NCBI GenBank assembly: GCA_026261815.1
Contig: JAMPIT010000682.1
Span: 2,242,001-2,306,000, forward strand
Length of the DNA: 64,000 bases
Direction of reading: 5' to 3'
Source of the DNA: Monarcha castaneiventris obscurior
Lineage: Eukaryota > Chordata > Aves > Passeriformes > Monarchidae
Part shown: one piece after another, positions 61,855 through 64,000 of the stretch
Position numbering within the stretch: the first letter of the stretch is position 1
How the letters are laid out: every line of letters begins with the position of its first letter
Notes under the pieces: model-generated
What the model was told of the DNA's origin: nothing
Databases searched by the model: none
The model's input: the letters and a program-made list of their open reading frames with translations, nothing else
Translations under genes and position numbers: made by a program

Positions 61855-64000
61855 CTCTCCTGTAACATTTCAGCAGGCAGGCTAAAACATAAACCAACCT
61901 GAAAGGACAGATAAATGCCATAGCTCCTTGAGCACACTATGAAACTCAGCACAACGTAAGGGCATTGACTGGGGCTGGGTCCAGCTTACCCAGAAGGAAT
62001 GGGAGATGGATGAAATTCAGGTCCCAGCAAGACAAGACGAGATCAACATCTGCTGGTTTCCACAGAGCCAGGTCTGCACCGCAAGCATCCACTCATGATG
62101 AAGGGTTGAAACTCCAAACTGAGAAACATGTGGACTCTAGAACGGAAAGAACTGGGGACACAGAGATATCCAGCTCAGGAGAAAAAACAGATAGCATAAC
62201 CTGGCACATTCCACACACATTACATCAAAACCAAGGGAAGAGGAAGAATTTGGATTTTTTTTCTCCATTATACAGAGGGATATCTGTAAGGCAGGCAACT
62301 TTAAAAGGTTTTAGAACCTTCCAATGAAACTTAAACTGGACTTTCTAGAAGAAAAGAGACACAACCAAATTTAATCCCCCCCTCCAGTAGAAATGCTGCG
62401 GTATAATCATCCAAGACTAATTGTGAGTCTTTGTTTCCAGGAGCACACTTCATCCTCACAGCGAGGTCTGGAGATGCTTTACATATTTACTTGTGTCTCA
62501 GACTGCTCATTTGTTTCTGAAGACCTGCCTGACAGCTGCCATTCACTGACACCACCAAAACAGATTTACAGTTCAGTGTGTCTTCCTTACTCCTCCTCAC
62601 AGTGTGAATGAACAATGGAACACAGTGGCCTAGCAAAACCAGGAGGTTGCAGAGTGTCCTGAAGTCATCCTGCCTGTTTGCTCATCCAAATTCTCCTCTT
62701 CTTAAGCAAGAAGAGGAAATACTTCTGACTTTGGGGCAAAAAACACAAGACCAAAGGCTGAGAAGCAGCCACCAGAGGACACGTGTGTGCACAGCCATCA
62801 CCACTGAGAGGGTTGTTTTTTTCAAGAAGCTGTGACAGAGAAATGTCCTTTGGCTGTTCAACCCTCAGTGCTCCCTGGAAACAATGACCCCTGGCAGCTG
62901 CTGGCTGACCTGGCTGGCTGGACAGCAGTTGCACCTGTGGGACAGCCAACAAGGTGTCCAAGGTGTCCATGGCAGTGGTATCTCCATACTCCTCTCCGTG
63001 GCAGAGGTGTCACCAAGGTATTTCCATGCTTTGGCGTAATTAGTATTCCTGGATTTGGGAGTTAACTAGAAATCTAGAGAAAGTGGTAACACTGCATCCT
63101 GGGGTACACAAGCTCTCCTGCTTTGAGAAAGATAATCTCTGTTGCTAAACTAATCCTTCATGCTGGCATCTTCCCAGATGTCAAGCGGAATGAAGAACTG
63201 ACAGCAACTCCACTAGAATTTCTCTGTGCCACACACTGTGAGAAACCTGTTTCCTACAGAGCCTTATTTGTCTGTACAGCTCTGTGAGGCCTTCTTATGC
63301 CTCATGATTGTTGAATCTAGACCCTTGTCTCCTGATCAGAAAAACGTTCAAAATGGCAAGAGGCAAAAAATAGATGTGAAAGGAACTTGCACATGTTGGC
63401 AGATAAAAGTCAGGCCCCTTCTTCACTTGGTCTTGTTACCTCAGTATAGGGCCTGTTCTGTGTTTTGGAATTGAAGAGCTAGGACCTGGTGCAGATCATC
63501 TGGCACTTCATGGTGTCCCAGGAAAGTTGAACATTTCCACGGATCACAGACACAGCAGAGACAACAGCAGCATCTGTTTACTCCATCGTGTGTTTCCAGA
63601 GATGGACTTTTACATATATTCCCCAGAGGCTCAGCAGCCAGAAGAAAAATATTTCCTCACAGCTACTATTACCTTTTTTTCCATGCTTCTGTCCCCACCA
63701 AAAAAGCAGCAGAGCTATTTAGTTGCCATCCATTCCCCAGGCACACAAACTTGACCCACGTGAGGCACAGAAAACACACAGACAGCACAAACAGAATGAA
63801 GAAAAAAAACCCTTCTCCTGAGCAGCGGGCACATTTCTCGTGATAAATCTTCATCATAAAAATATCAGCAGCTCCTCCCCAGCAGACAAAGTTATGGAGC
63901 AAAAATCATGCCAGGGAAACAGATTCAAATGTCAGGGTCTAGGTCTGCTCACAGTGGTGAGAGGGAGGGATGCATCTTGTGAGGTTGTGCTGCTCCAGCA
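61855..64000. other. Intergenic, nothing recognised
   Basis: About 2.1 kb to the end of the window with short random frames only. FKTN coding exons are not visible. Confidence 0.6.

Noticed and set aside
1..64000. CRISPR array, bacterial operon, phage or plasmid content, tRNA or rRNA genes
   Set aside because: None seen; the sequence is vertebrate nuclear DNA.

Overview
The window is nuclear DNA from a bird, probably a passerine or other neoavian. CR1 LINE fragments are scattered through it, with the typical avian 3' end (tail like ATTCTATGATTCTATGA). It also holds a solo retroviral LTR of a type common in birds, introns of only a few kb, and two vertebrate genes recognised from their protein sequence. 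Both genes are on the minus strand. TMEM38B (TRIC-B, an ER/SR monovalent-cation channel subunit) spans 29279 to 16915 in six coding exons, which I joined at GT/AG sites to give a complete 286-residue reading frame. TAL2 (a bHLH transcription factor of the TAL1/LYL1 family) is encoded by one coding exon, 45929 to 45576. The tandem order TAL2 then TMEM38B in the same direction matches mammals (human 9q31), so this is an old syntenic block. FKTN, expected further upstream of TAL2, is not recognisable before position 64000.

Layout. 1-16.9 kb: intergenic DNA downstream of TMEM38B, with an isolated CpG-rich patch (about 3.88-4.20 kb) and four CR1 fragments, one keeping a broken reverse-transcriptase region. 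16.9-29.3 kb: TMEM38B, ending at a CpG-island promoter. 29.5-45.5 kb: the spacer between the genes, with a CR1 fragment, the LTR (31.6-32.2 kb), a possible conserved regulatory element near 36.87 kb and a 410-bp polypurine tract (37.1-37.5 kb). 45.0-47.1 kb: TAL2 with an AU-rich 3' UTR, a splice acceptor 10 nt before the start codon and a possible TATA/CCAAT promoter. 47-64 kb: sequence upstream of TAL2 with no recognised gene, several element-like AT-rich stretches and three more CR1 fragments.

The two genes have no known joint pathway; their proximity looks like inherited synteny. I found no undescribed gene system. The points most worth a second look are the paired TAAT/octamer-like motifs on either side of TAL2, the AU-rich 3' UTR of TAL2, the orphan CpG island and the long mirror-repeat polypurine tract.
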